DNA of 64,000 nt from Monosporascus cannonballus. Taxonomy: Eukaryota > Ascomycota > Sordariomycetes > Xylariales. A program made the position numbers and the translations under genes. The stretch covers positions 1-64,000 of the forward strand of contig QJNS01000151.1 of the NCBI GenBank assembly GCA_004154925.1, written 5' to 3'. This document shows, in pieces, positions 50,301 to 61,616 of the stretch. Every line of letters starts with the position of its first letter. Positions within the stretch are counted from its first letter, which is position 1. A model generated the notes under the pieces. That model was given only the letters and a program-made list of their open reading frames with translations. It had not been told where the DNA came from and did not search any database.

Positions 50301-53052
50301 TAATAATATTATTAAAAATCCAAAATTATTATGATTAATTACAAAAATAAAGAAACGACTTTATAAAACTTAATAATTCATAAGATTCGATTTTAAAAAT
50401 AGATACAACCTTATTAAAATCAAAAAATACGAATAAAAAACAGCTTTCAAAACGAAATACAGATTATTTAAGTATTTAATTACGTTAATAAAATTTACGA
50501 ACGTATTAATAACTTTTTAATAGATAATTAATTCCGTATTTCGAAAATACCTCGATATTTTCGTTATTCGTTATTTTGATAATATTCTTATTTTTCTAAA
50601 AACGGAAAGAAATATACGTAAAATATATTTATAAAGCTGTTTAAGTTTTATAAAACGCAAAGTTACTTATTAACGCGGAAAAAAGTTAATTCCATAAATA
50701 GGAAATTGAATATCTGGGATATATTATTATTCCAGAACATATAAAGATAAACTTTAAGAAAATCGCGGCAATTACAAAATAGCAAACGTTAACGACGGTT
50801 AAAGAAGTACAGGTATTCTTTGGATTCGCTAACTATTATACGAAATTTATTCCAAATTTTATTAAAATAATTATACCTTTAAGGAATTTTACGAAAAAGA
50901 ATGTTTAAATAAATGCTAAAAACGTGAAAGGCTTTTTAAAATATTAAAAATATAATTATTAATAAGCAAGTATTAATTATATATAATTTAAACGGTTTTC
51001 TTCTGTTAAAAACCGACATTTTGGATTATATATTAAACGTAATAATCGGATAATAAAATAATTTAGGCAAATTGCATTTTATTATATTCTTTTCATATAA
51101 GTTGAAAAAAGCCACGCTTAATTATAATATTTTAAATACGCAATTTACAGCTATTATTATAGTATTTCGAAAATTCAGATATTTCTTAAAGAGAAACCTG
51201 TACCAAATCAAAATTTATACGGATTATCAAAATCTTACCCGATTTTCTATAACTAAGAAATTTACCGAATAATAACTTCGTCATACAAAAAAAATTAACG
51301 AACTTCGATTTCGTTATTATTTATAAGAAAAGCTTAGAAAATAACAAAGTAAATACCTTAAATAAATAATTAAATTTCGAAAAGAAATTAATTAAAATTA
51401 ATTATATAATTTTCCATATTACTATAAAAAATGTTTACGCTTACGATAACTTACGATAATTCCGGCAGTACTTTTCGATATATACCAGAAAATCCAGTAA
51501 TATAACGTTAATTTCCTAAATATTTAAAGAACAAATAAAATATAAATTCTAGAAAAATACTAGAAAACTTTAATACGAAAGATTTACGAATATTAGTTAC
51601 ATAAATATCCAAAGATTTATAAAACATTAAAACGGCTTTAATATATATATTTCTTTTTTAAAATAAAAGTAACGTTATAAAAATCTATATAGCAATACAA
51701 TATTTGAATTAAAATAAAAGCTCGACGATACAAACTATACGGAAAATTACAACTATTACTAATCGCAAAACGACCATAATATTTAATTATATTTGATTTT
51801 ATTATTAAATTTCTTAAGTCGGAAAATCTAATTACTGAAATAAATTACGACAATATTTTCGTAATCGCCGACCGATTTACGAAATGTTTTTATTTTTTAT
51901 TATTTTACAAAAATATGAATACCGAATAAATAATATATATTTTTTAAACATATTTTTAATTTATACAGATTATTAATAAATGGTAATTCAAATAAAAAAT
52001 CGATATTCGTATTTAGGTTTTAGCAAAGCCTTATATTAGGGATCGGTTTAAATCATAAGTTATCTAACGTATTTAAACATTAAACGGACCAATACACAAA
52101 ACGAATAAACTAAATTTTGAAAATTTATTTACGATATTATATTAATTACAAATAAAATAACTCGGTTAAAAATTGCTAATTACATAATTAACTTATTATA
52201 TTAGTTATTACGAAAGTATTAAAATAATTTTAATAAACGTAAATTTTGAGTTATTTTAAATATTAATAAAAAAATATTTAACGACAAACGAATAAATATT
52301 AACATTATCCCTGCATTAAAATAATTATAATAATTACATTACAAAATAAAAATAAAATTAAGATTTATACGAAACCAAATAAAGAAATATTATAATAAAA
52401 GAAATTAAAAAGATTAACTTTTTAAAAAGTAGCAAATAACTTTTCTCGTTACTAAAAATATTTAAATAAAATGACCTAATAAATACATCGATTTTAAATA
52501 TATCGGTCCATATAAAATTATTAAAAAATAAAAAAATAATTATCAAGTAGAATTTTGACCGAAAATTAAACTTTATTTAATTTTTTACTTTTTTTATTCG
52601 AATTGATAATGGATATAATTAAGATATATATAGCATAAAATAATATGGAAATAAAAGACGAATAAGTATATAAAGTAAGAAAGATTTTCGATGTACGAAA
52701 ATTAAACGGACTTACCCAGTACCTACTTAAGTAAAAAAAAATATCCGAATTTCGAAAATATTTAGGAATTCGCCAAAAGTCTTATTATCGCTTAATGCCT
52801 ATTAAGGAATTTTTATCAATAATAACGAGCGCGTCCGAAATTTATAATCGACTAATTAATAACCGGGATATCGGGCCAGTCGGCCGTGGTTTACATTAAC
52901 GTAATAGCCGTAATAACAGCTTTTAACTGTTTTTATTTTTTTTTTTCGAAACGTTCAAATTCCTTTATAATTTCCGTACCCTTAATACCTTAACGAAATA
53001 TCTGGATATTATAACGATAAAACAGCCGCTTTTGTTTTTGCAAACGATCCAG

Positions 53053-53258
53053 TGTGAAAATACAGCCCCTATGAGGATAAGGCTAGTAGCCAACCAGTCA
53101 CCGGTCAGCCACCGACCTACTTACTAGTATAAATCCACCATCTAGCAGCTAATGGGAAAAACCAGATAAAAATAACCTAATATAATTATTTTTTGGAATT
53201 TGCTTTATAACTGGTCGGAGATCAGTTTACCCAACTTACAGCTATTTATTATCTTACA
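53053..53258 (+). repeat. 5' LTR of element H (206 bp)
   Basis: Runs TGTGAAAATACAGCCCC...TTATCTTACA. It contains a tandem-like CCAGTCACCGG / CAGCCACCGACC stretch and a TATAAAT motif. Confidence 0.9.
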
Positions 53259-56200
53259 ATTTTTTTATTTACCACAAAAAATAACGTAATAATTACCAAA
53301 AGCAAAGTTCGCCAATTACGAAAAGAACCTAGGTTATTAATTAAAAAGATCGCCGATCGGAACCCAATTAATAAACGATTAATTACAGTACGAGAACAGA
53401 CGAAAAAGCTTATAACGGAACCCTAACAGGCAAAAAACCATAGTCCCCGGGATTCCGAATTACCTTATATATATAATAAGGATACGTCCTAATAACCGTT
53501 AATTAAACAGTCGGAAAACAAACATAACATAACGAACGTATCCAGGAATTTAAAATAAAAAAAGGTTAAATTTTTTAATAATAATTAAATTTTGGAAATG
53601 ATTTATTAATAAAACGAATAATATTCGAAAATATTCTAATAATTAGCCAAATAACAAATAATAATATAAATTAAATAAGCAAAACTTTATAAATTAATTA
53701 CGATATCGTTATATAAACCTAAAAGCAATAAATAAATATTGCATTATAATTATTCGAAATTTTCAGAAAGCATATTAATTAAAAAAATTAAATAAAGATT
53801 ATTACGAAAATTTATATCGAAAACTTAAAGCGAAATACTTTTATTTATATCTTATAAGCCATAAACTATATAAACGTTTTTATTATAAACGCATAACGAT
53901 TATACTGCATTATATTTAATTACTTTAATTACGAAAGAAAACTGAAAATAAAAAATTTATAAATTTTTATAAGGAAAATTTACGTAAATTTTAACTTTCG
54001 GAATAGGAAATATAGGAAATAATTTATAGAATTACGATAACGATGGGATTAATCGACATTAGATTTTTACGCTATATAAAAATTTCTAATTTATAAAATA
54101 AAACTTATAAACATTTTTAACATAGAAAACTATCGGAATAATAAACGTTTTGTTTTTAATTATTTTTAAAAATTAATATTAAAATTACAAAAATATTTTA
54201 TTATAAAAAAAGTTAAATTAAAACAAATAAATAACATAATAAATAAAATAAAACGTTACTAGAACGCCTAAAAATGTAAAAAAAAACCGATTATTTTTCG
54301 TTAAAGGTATTAATAAAAATAAATATTTTTACTTTACTGTTTTCGGAAAAAAAGTCTCTAAAATAAATTAAAAACGTTATGTAAAAATAATAAACACCGC
54401 AGACGTTTTTATATTTAAAAAGCAAATAATAACTAATTTAATTCTAACCGGAATAAATCCGTATAACTTAATACCTTTAATTTTTATAAAACCTTATTTA
54501 AACATTATAATTATAAGAAGCTAAATTATAATAACCTAAATTACAAATTAAAAAAAGATATAAAAACCCTATTATTCCGGCTATACGCAAACCGATTTCC
54601 GAAGCCCGTATAAAACGTGATAATATATAACGATAAATTAAACCAGTTTTTAAATATAAGCTCCAAAGAGGAGTCGGAATAAACGTATATATTTAATTCA
54701 CTTCGGCTAAAAATTATAAGACGGTTAAAATAAAACTGTTTTTCAAAAAAAAAGTATTTATTAAAAACAGTACGAGGGATATAACGGTATACGTAAATAT
54801 AAATATTAGAATAGAGGTAAATATTATAAACAAAAGGTTAACGAAAAGGCTTAACCTTTAATTAATTTCAGTAAATATTCCGGGCTTTATCGTCGCTAAC
54901 GGCACGTATATTAAATATTATAAAGCTTACGAGATTCCTATTAATATAATAAATAATAACGAAAACGAACGAAAATTTAAACAAATTTATTTTGTAATAT
55001 GTCGCAAATAAAAAACGCCGGATTTTTTATTATTCAAACCCGGACTAAGTAAATTAAGGATTTTATTAAATACAGTTATATATTAATAATTATACGGACC
55101 GGTACAAAAAATTAATAGATAAAAAATTATTAACCTAACTTTTTCCGCTAAGCAAATACGTACCGTTATCCTAATAAACCTAGCCAAAAAATTAAATATC
55201 CCGGAATTTGGAGAACAACAAAAATAAGAATTAACCGATCTCCTTATATGCTTAAAAGATTTCCGGCGAAGATATTCCGAAAAAATAACGAAAAAAATAC
55301 CTTAACTATTAAGGGTAAAATATATAAGAAACCTAATCCTAGGAAAAACGCCCTTATTCGGCCTAATTTATCATATTTCGAAAACTTAAAGAAAAGTATT
55401 TAAAAAAATATATCTAAAAAAAATCTAAAAGCAGGCCGAATACGTTATTCGAAAACAGACATAAAAGTACCAATATTATTTATGCTTAAAAAAGACGGTA
55501 ATTTCCGATTATCCATTAATTATAAGGGGCTAAATCGGGTAACGATAAAAAAAACCGTTATTTTTTACCTTTAATCTTAAAAATAATAAATAGCCTAAAG
55601 TTAATTAAGGTATTTTCGAAAATTATTTTTAAAAATATTCATTACTATATCAGAATTAAAAATAATCACCAATAAAAAATTATTTTCTGAATACGGTACG
55701 GATAATTTAAATATACGGTTATATTATTTAGCTTTATTAATATGCTAGTTACGTTTTAAGCCTATATATATAAAATATTAATTAGATTAATTAAATATAT
55801 ATATAATATATTTAAATAACATAATTATTTATTCGGATAACGGCAAAAAATATGCGAAATATTTCTAGTTAATTTACGAACAGTTATTATAATATTAATT
55901 ATTTGCCAAAACGTTTAAATACGAATTTTCTTTAAAAAACATAAAGTTTTTAAAATTTATAATTAATATTAACGGCTTGGAGATAAACCGCCAACGGGTT
56001 AATATTATCGAAATATAGCCAAAACTAAAGTTAATTTATAATATTTAAATATTTTTAGAATTCGCGAACTTTTATCGGAAATTTATCGCTTATTATTTAC
56101 GTATTACCGAATTTATTATTAAGCTTTTCAAAAAGGCGTAAGGCAAAGAAAAAATAACGGAATTTCGGTAAATCGAAAAAGCTAAAAAAACGTTCCAAAA

Positions 56201-58539
56201 CTTAAAAAATACCTTTTAGTCGGTAACCATATTCCGATATTAAAATAATACCAAAAATATCAGGGTTAAAATAAACGCCTCAGTAAAATCCATATTAAAA
56301 ATACTTTTACAAAAATATAGAAAATATTAACGCCTAATTATATATTAATCGAAAAAACTTAATTTAATCGAAAAACAGTAAATTATAAAGTATTAAAAAT
56401 TATTAATAATTATAAAAAGTTTAAAATATTACCGGTAATACCTTGAAAATACGAAAAAAGTTTCTTAATACTTACCGATTATATAGCGCTAAAGGACATA
56501 ATAAAGGCGCTAACGCGTAACCTTATGGAAAAGTTAGCTCGATAAATTTACCGTTTTATGTAATTTAATTTTGAAATCTAATACTAATCGGACGTTATTA
56601 ACCTGGCGAATAGATTATTTAAATACCCGGATTACCTATTAAAGAAAATCCCATATAAAAACATAATTTTTATATTATCCAAAAAATTCGGATTTACGAA
56701 TAATATGCCGGAAAATGTACGAAAAACGGTTGCAAATATATAATGCGACTTGAAATATTATAAAAAAGCAAAAGGCTTTATCAAAATAACGCAAAATTCG
56801 CTTGCTATAAAATTCTTAAATAAATTTTAGGTAACAAAAATTTAAATAACCATTATTTGCGTAAAAAAATGGAATATTTTCGTTATACGATCGTAAAAGT
56901 TTTTCGAAAAAAAATAAAGAATTATGTATTTGTCGAATTTATAGTTTATAAATAATAATGCAAACACAAATTGTAGTAATAATACGATTAACGGTTAAAT
57001 AACGGCAATCGTAAATTATAACCATATTACGATCGGATTTCGAAAATTTAAAAAAACGAAATTAATACTAAAATTATTATTTATAATTAATATGTTTTAT
57101 ATTTTTTGACAAAAAATTATTTAAGGACAAAACGGCATTTTAGCCAAAAACTTCCCGATAATTTTATAATCAAGTTCGAAAATTATAAATTAAAAACTTA
57201 AATATTATAAAGTTAATATAAATAATTAAACGCGAAATCGAAATAAAGGGAAAATATTTTCTGGACTTAAATAAGGTTTTTTATTATCGAAATAAATTCG
57301 TAATCTCGTCGTAAGGCATTTTACGGAAATAATTAATTAATCAATACCATAATAATCTAAAGGCAGAATATATGCGATATATCCATACGTTAAAACTAAT
57401 AACTAAAAGATTTATTAAAAAATATAATAAACGATATCCGAAAATATATTAAGCAATATCCGAATTATTAGGGCATAATAAAGCTACGTTATAAACCATA
57501 TAAATAACTATAGCCCCCGGCGTTACCTAAGTAATTTTTCTAAAAAGTCTCGTTAAATTTTATTACGGAACCTTTTAAAAACCTAGGTTTAAACGGGTTA
57601 AAATACGACGTAATCCTGGTAATCGTTAACCGTTTTACGAAATTAAAATTATTTATCTTTACGCTTAAAACTTTAACCGTAACCGAATTAGCTTAATTAC
57701 TTTACAACAAAGTTAAATACAAATTCGGTACGCCAGCCGTAATTATTAACGATAAAAATAAACTGTTAACGAATTAATTCTGGACGGAATTTTATAAAAA
57801 GCAAAAATAAAATAGCGAATATCGACCGCTTATTATCCGTAAACCGATAAATAAACGAAATATATTTATTAGGTTTTAAAATATTATTTCCGTAATTACG
57901 TTAATAAATATTAAAATAATTCGATAAAGTTTTTACGAAATACGGAATTTATATATAACAATATACGGAATACGTTTACTAGCCGTTTTCCGTTCGAAAC
58001 CGTATATAAATATTATTTAAGGATAATACAATATTTCTTATAAAAGTTAAAAAGATAAATATAAGGAATTAAAAAACGTTTTGAAAAAATAACTGTTATT
58101 CGTCGAGCAATATACGAATATTAGGAGAAAATAACGGTAATTTAAACAATGTATTATAATTAGCGCTATACGTATATAAAATTCTAATTAAAGTAATAAG
58201 TAAATTTATTAACTAAAAGTTTTAAATTTAAAAATAAAAAATTTGCACCTATTTATATCCAGGTTGCGATTAAAAAATAAATAAGTTCCTAAATATATAA
58301 AGTAATCTTTTTTATTAATTATTAATGGAGATATAATATATTTTTAATATCCATATTAAAATCGTAATATAACCGCAAACCGGGCGACGTTTAAATAACG
58401 TTATCGGACCTAATAAAGGAATAAAAAAAGTAAATAATAAAAAATATCGTCCGTTACCGAAATGGCCCGTTAAATACAATACGTAAAAACCTCGAAAACA
58501 TTTCGAATATGCGTTTAAGATATTATAACGTTACGAAAA

Positions 58540-60190
58540 AAAGTTAAATACGTATATAAAAGTAAAACGACCTAAAAATCGTAAGGCAATAACAACCTAA
58601 TTAGAAATTAATTATTTAATAATTATAAAAATTACCAAAGATAATTCCAAATAAAATTAAAATTTTAATATTAAAATATTATTTAATTATATAATTGCTT
58701 TTAAATTTTTACCAAATAACTACCTTATCGTATACCGATCGGAAATTTATAGGCGACGGAAAAAAATTAAACCTTTATCTTAAAAATAAAATTTCGCATT
58801 TAATTATTAAACCTTACGTTAATTAGCCTTTAATAAATATATTAAGGAAATAAACATAAAAATATCGGAAAATAATCGGAAAATATATTACGGCAAAAGG
58901 TAAATATATTTATTAAACTTATTAAACGTAAAACCCGGAAAAACTTTAAAAATGTTTTATTTCTTACGAAAGGTAATACCCAAATAACCGGAATATAATT
59001 TATTACTAATCGGAAATAAAGCGCCGTTCTTAAAATATTTAATATATTTAAATTTAATAACAGTTTTACCGGGTAAAACCGCTTTCCAATTATAGTTATT
59101 AATAACTATCAAAATTTCGTTAAAATATTAAAAAACGGGCGAAATATATTCGTAAGCAAAAAACATAATAACATAACGACTTTCGAAAATCGCTTTACTT
59201 ATAAAAATACCTTAAAATTACTCCTAATCGGAAATTAATTACGGAACAATAAAAAACGGTAATACTTATAAAAAGAATGTAAATTTGCAAACTTATAAAA
59301 CGGCGTTAAAACTAGATTTCCGCAACTAAAGCGGACGATCGGAAATCGATTTTAACTGTATTAAAAAATAATATTCTTTAATAATAACCGCGTTAAAGGC
59401 GAATTTAATCTTGCGAAAAACGTCGAATCGATAACCGACTGTAATTACGTCGAAACGTTCGTATTAAATACTCGTAATAGGAATTTTTTCGAATTTGTTA
59501 ACTAAGTCCTAATTATCGATACCGAATTAAAAAACTGTTTAAACGGTACCCTTAAAAACGATCGGAATCTAAACGGAAATTAAATAATAATATTAATAAT
59601 ATTAAGAATAATTACTTACTGCGCAACAATTTTTGTAATAATAATTAGCTACGACGTAATTTAAGGCGCCCGGAACCTAAACGCAAACCGTACGGTAATC
59701 GAAATAACGTTATATTACGTAAATACAGTATGGCTTATTATTGCCCGTAATACGACTAATATCCATTTTATCATCGGCGTTAAAAGGATAACGTTAACAA
59801 AAATCCCAGTTCTCCTTAATATCAAAATACCATGGTTCTTGGAATTTTTTACGAAAAGAAAATATGGCGAACGGAAATAATACGCAAAACAAACGGAAAA
59901 GACGAAATAAAAAAAACGAGAAACCGAACGAAAGGCGTATGTAAAAAAATTGGAAATATAAGCGCAAAAGGAAAAAAGAAAAAAAGTAAAAAAAATAAAG
60001 CTAAAAACGGATTATAATAAAAAGTTAAACGAAATATAATTAATTACATAACATAATACGTATCAATTATTACGGCAACCATTTACAATATAACGGTAAA
60101 TTATCGGCAAGCATACACAACCAGATCTGCGAAACGCGTTATATCAAATTAATAATAATGCTATTAAGGATTAATAATTTAAAAGGGGGG
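58540..60190 (+). pseudogene. Unidentified 3' coding-like region of element H
   Basis: Downstream of integrase, the + strand keeps long stop-poor stretches. One segment reads TVIEITLYYVNTVWLIIARN followed by FIIGVKRITLTKIPVLLNIK and PWFLEFF (about 59,690-59,860). A very basic Lys/Arg-rich stretch follows (about 59,860-60,010), then a tail that includes SIHNQICETRY and runs to the polypurine tract. I do not recognise the family. It could be a C-terminal extension of pol or a separate late reading frame. Stops of the RIP type interrupt it. Confidence 0.4.
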
Positions 60191-60196
60191 AATAAT

Positions 60197-60402
60197 TATA
60201 AAAATATAATCCTTATAAGAATAAGGCTGGTAACTAACCAGCCACCGATCAGCCACCGACCTACTTATTAATATAAATCTACCATCTGGTAACTAATAGG
60301 AATCGCTAAATGAAAATAACCTAATACAATTATTTCTTGAAATCTGTTTTACGACTGGTCGAAGATCACCTTACCCAGCTCACAGCTATCCATTATCTTA
60401 CA
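60197..60402 (+). repeat. 3' LTR of element H (206 bp)
   Basis: Same length and order as the 5' copy. It begins TATAAAAATATAATCC (RIP-altered) and ends TTATCTTACA. Confidence 0.9.
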
Positions 60403-60784
60403 TCTAGTTTATTAATAGCCGTTTATAACGTTTTGCGCACTTATTTTCATTTTTTACGTTTTAAATATTTTTTTATTTAGAAATTTTTGATATTAAATGT
60501 TTAAAAAACCAAAAATATTATAGAAATTACCGTAATAAATAGAGCGCGTATATTTTAAAAAACTCCCAATAACCTTGCATTTTACATTTCTTTATAACGA
60601 AAATAAAAAAGTATTTTAAAACTAAATTATTTAATACGATTTAAAGAAATAAAAACGTTAATACGTTTACGAAAATAAGATTTTTTTACATGATTCGATA
60701 TAACGAATATAAAAAAGGAAAAGTTATATACTATAACGAATAATTTGATCTTTAAGGATGAAAATCCTAGAAAAAAGGAGATCG

Positions 60785-61180
60785 TATTATAACTTAACGG
60801 TTTTGGTTTCCTTGCAAACGATCAAGCCCACGAAAAAAACAAACCCCGATTACCGCCAAAACATTACGTAACCGGCTTAAAGGTCTTAAGGTGCTAAACG
60901 TTTTAAGCCCTTTAAGCCGGTAAAAAAACTTAAAAAGTTTAACGGGCATAAAGGTTTAAGCTATTTAAACACCTTAAGCTAAAACGAAAATATATACGTT
61001 TATTATTTCTATAATTTAGATAACTTTAGCTTGCAATATAATATCGTTACCCAAGGCATTTTTGAAATTATAAGGCGTAATACGTTATTATATTTATTGC
61101 TCAGTTTTCCACGGCACTTCTGCTAACATAAACCCGTACCGCTAAGGTTTAATAGTTGGTTAAACCCTTTAGCCGTCACA
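60785..61180 (+). repeat. 3' LTR of element G (type 2, 396 bp)
   Basis: Begins TATTATAACTTAACGG and ends TTTAGCCGTCACA, followed by the TTATT duplication. Confidence 0.88.
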
Positions 61181-61185
61181 TTATT

Positions 61186-61610
61186 ACGCTTATCACCTAT
61201 TTCTTAAGGCGGTACTTTAAATTACGTATAAAATTTATCGATTAAATATTAATTATCGATTAAATAATTAAGAAACGAGAATTAGAAAATGTTATTATAT
61301 AGAAAACGAGTGTAATTTTTAGTATTTCAATTATTCCGATTAATCTATACTGTATTTTGTTATTATTCTTATACTAAGAGAAATATAGATATAGAAACGT
61401 TTAAGCTGTACAGATACAATTAATACGAGTGTCGCGTTTACTGTCAGATATAAGGGACATCAGTTGTGTGTATGTATTGATAACTAGTTGCAGGTGCTCT
61501 AAAACGCGCACTGCACTTTAAGGTGATCTAATCCCGGAACATATATATTTCGATCAGAGGGAATTTTCCGTATATGGAGTATTAAAACACACCCTGCTAA
61601 CCGATATACC
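61186..61610 (-). repeat. Probable LTR of the minus-strand copia element
   Basis: Less AT-biased than its surroundings. On - it follows a purine run (AAGGGGG, complement of about 61,610-61,616) and begins near TATATCGGTTAGCAGGGTG. It contains phrases typical of a promoter/LTR (TATATATGTTCCGGG), and G is inserted into it. The second LTR is not in the window, so the right border is from the purine tract only. Confidence 0.5.
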
Positions 61611-61616
61611 CCCTTA

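Larger units (their letters stand above)
53053..60402 (+). mobile_element. Element H: Ty3/gypsy retrotransposon of a separate family
   Basis: 7,350 bp with 206-bp LTRs. The target duplication is TCCAG (53048-53052), RIP-changed to TCTAG on the right (60403-60407). A polypurine tract AAAAGGGGGG (60181-60190) precedes the 3' LTR. Gag-like sequence runs to about 54,300. Reverse transcriptase begins near 55,350 (LFGLIYHISKT) with the catalytic box changed to YLNN at 55809-55820. An integrase core is recognisable at about 57,420-58,000 (including VILVIVNRFTKLKLF and TPAVIINDKN). About 1.9 kb of further open-like sequence lies between integrase and the polypurine tract. Stops throughout make it non-functional. 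Confidence 0.87.
46931..61180 (+). mobile_element. Element G: Ty3/gypsy retrotransposon split by element H
   Basis: Structure complete: 396-bp LTRs at 46931-47326 and 60785-61180, target duplication TTATT (46926-46930 and 61181-61185), about 6.9 kb without H. The gag zinc knuckle at 48352-48393 keeps two Cys; the His and last Cys are Tyr. RT begins near 50,200 with YFDN at 50572-50583. RNase H and integrase follow (to about 52,200), then a chromodomain-like segment at about 52,660-52,820. An antisense coiled-coil frame lies at 52,920-53,047 (RLQKQKRLFYRYN), interrupted by H. Many TAA/TAG stops. Confidence 0.88.

Noticed and set aside
59832..60017. 61-residue Lys-rich open frame as an independent gene
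   Set aside because: Part of the 3' region of element H in a different frame from the best-conserved reading; Lys richness follows from poly-A composition.
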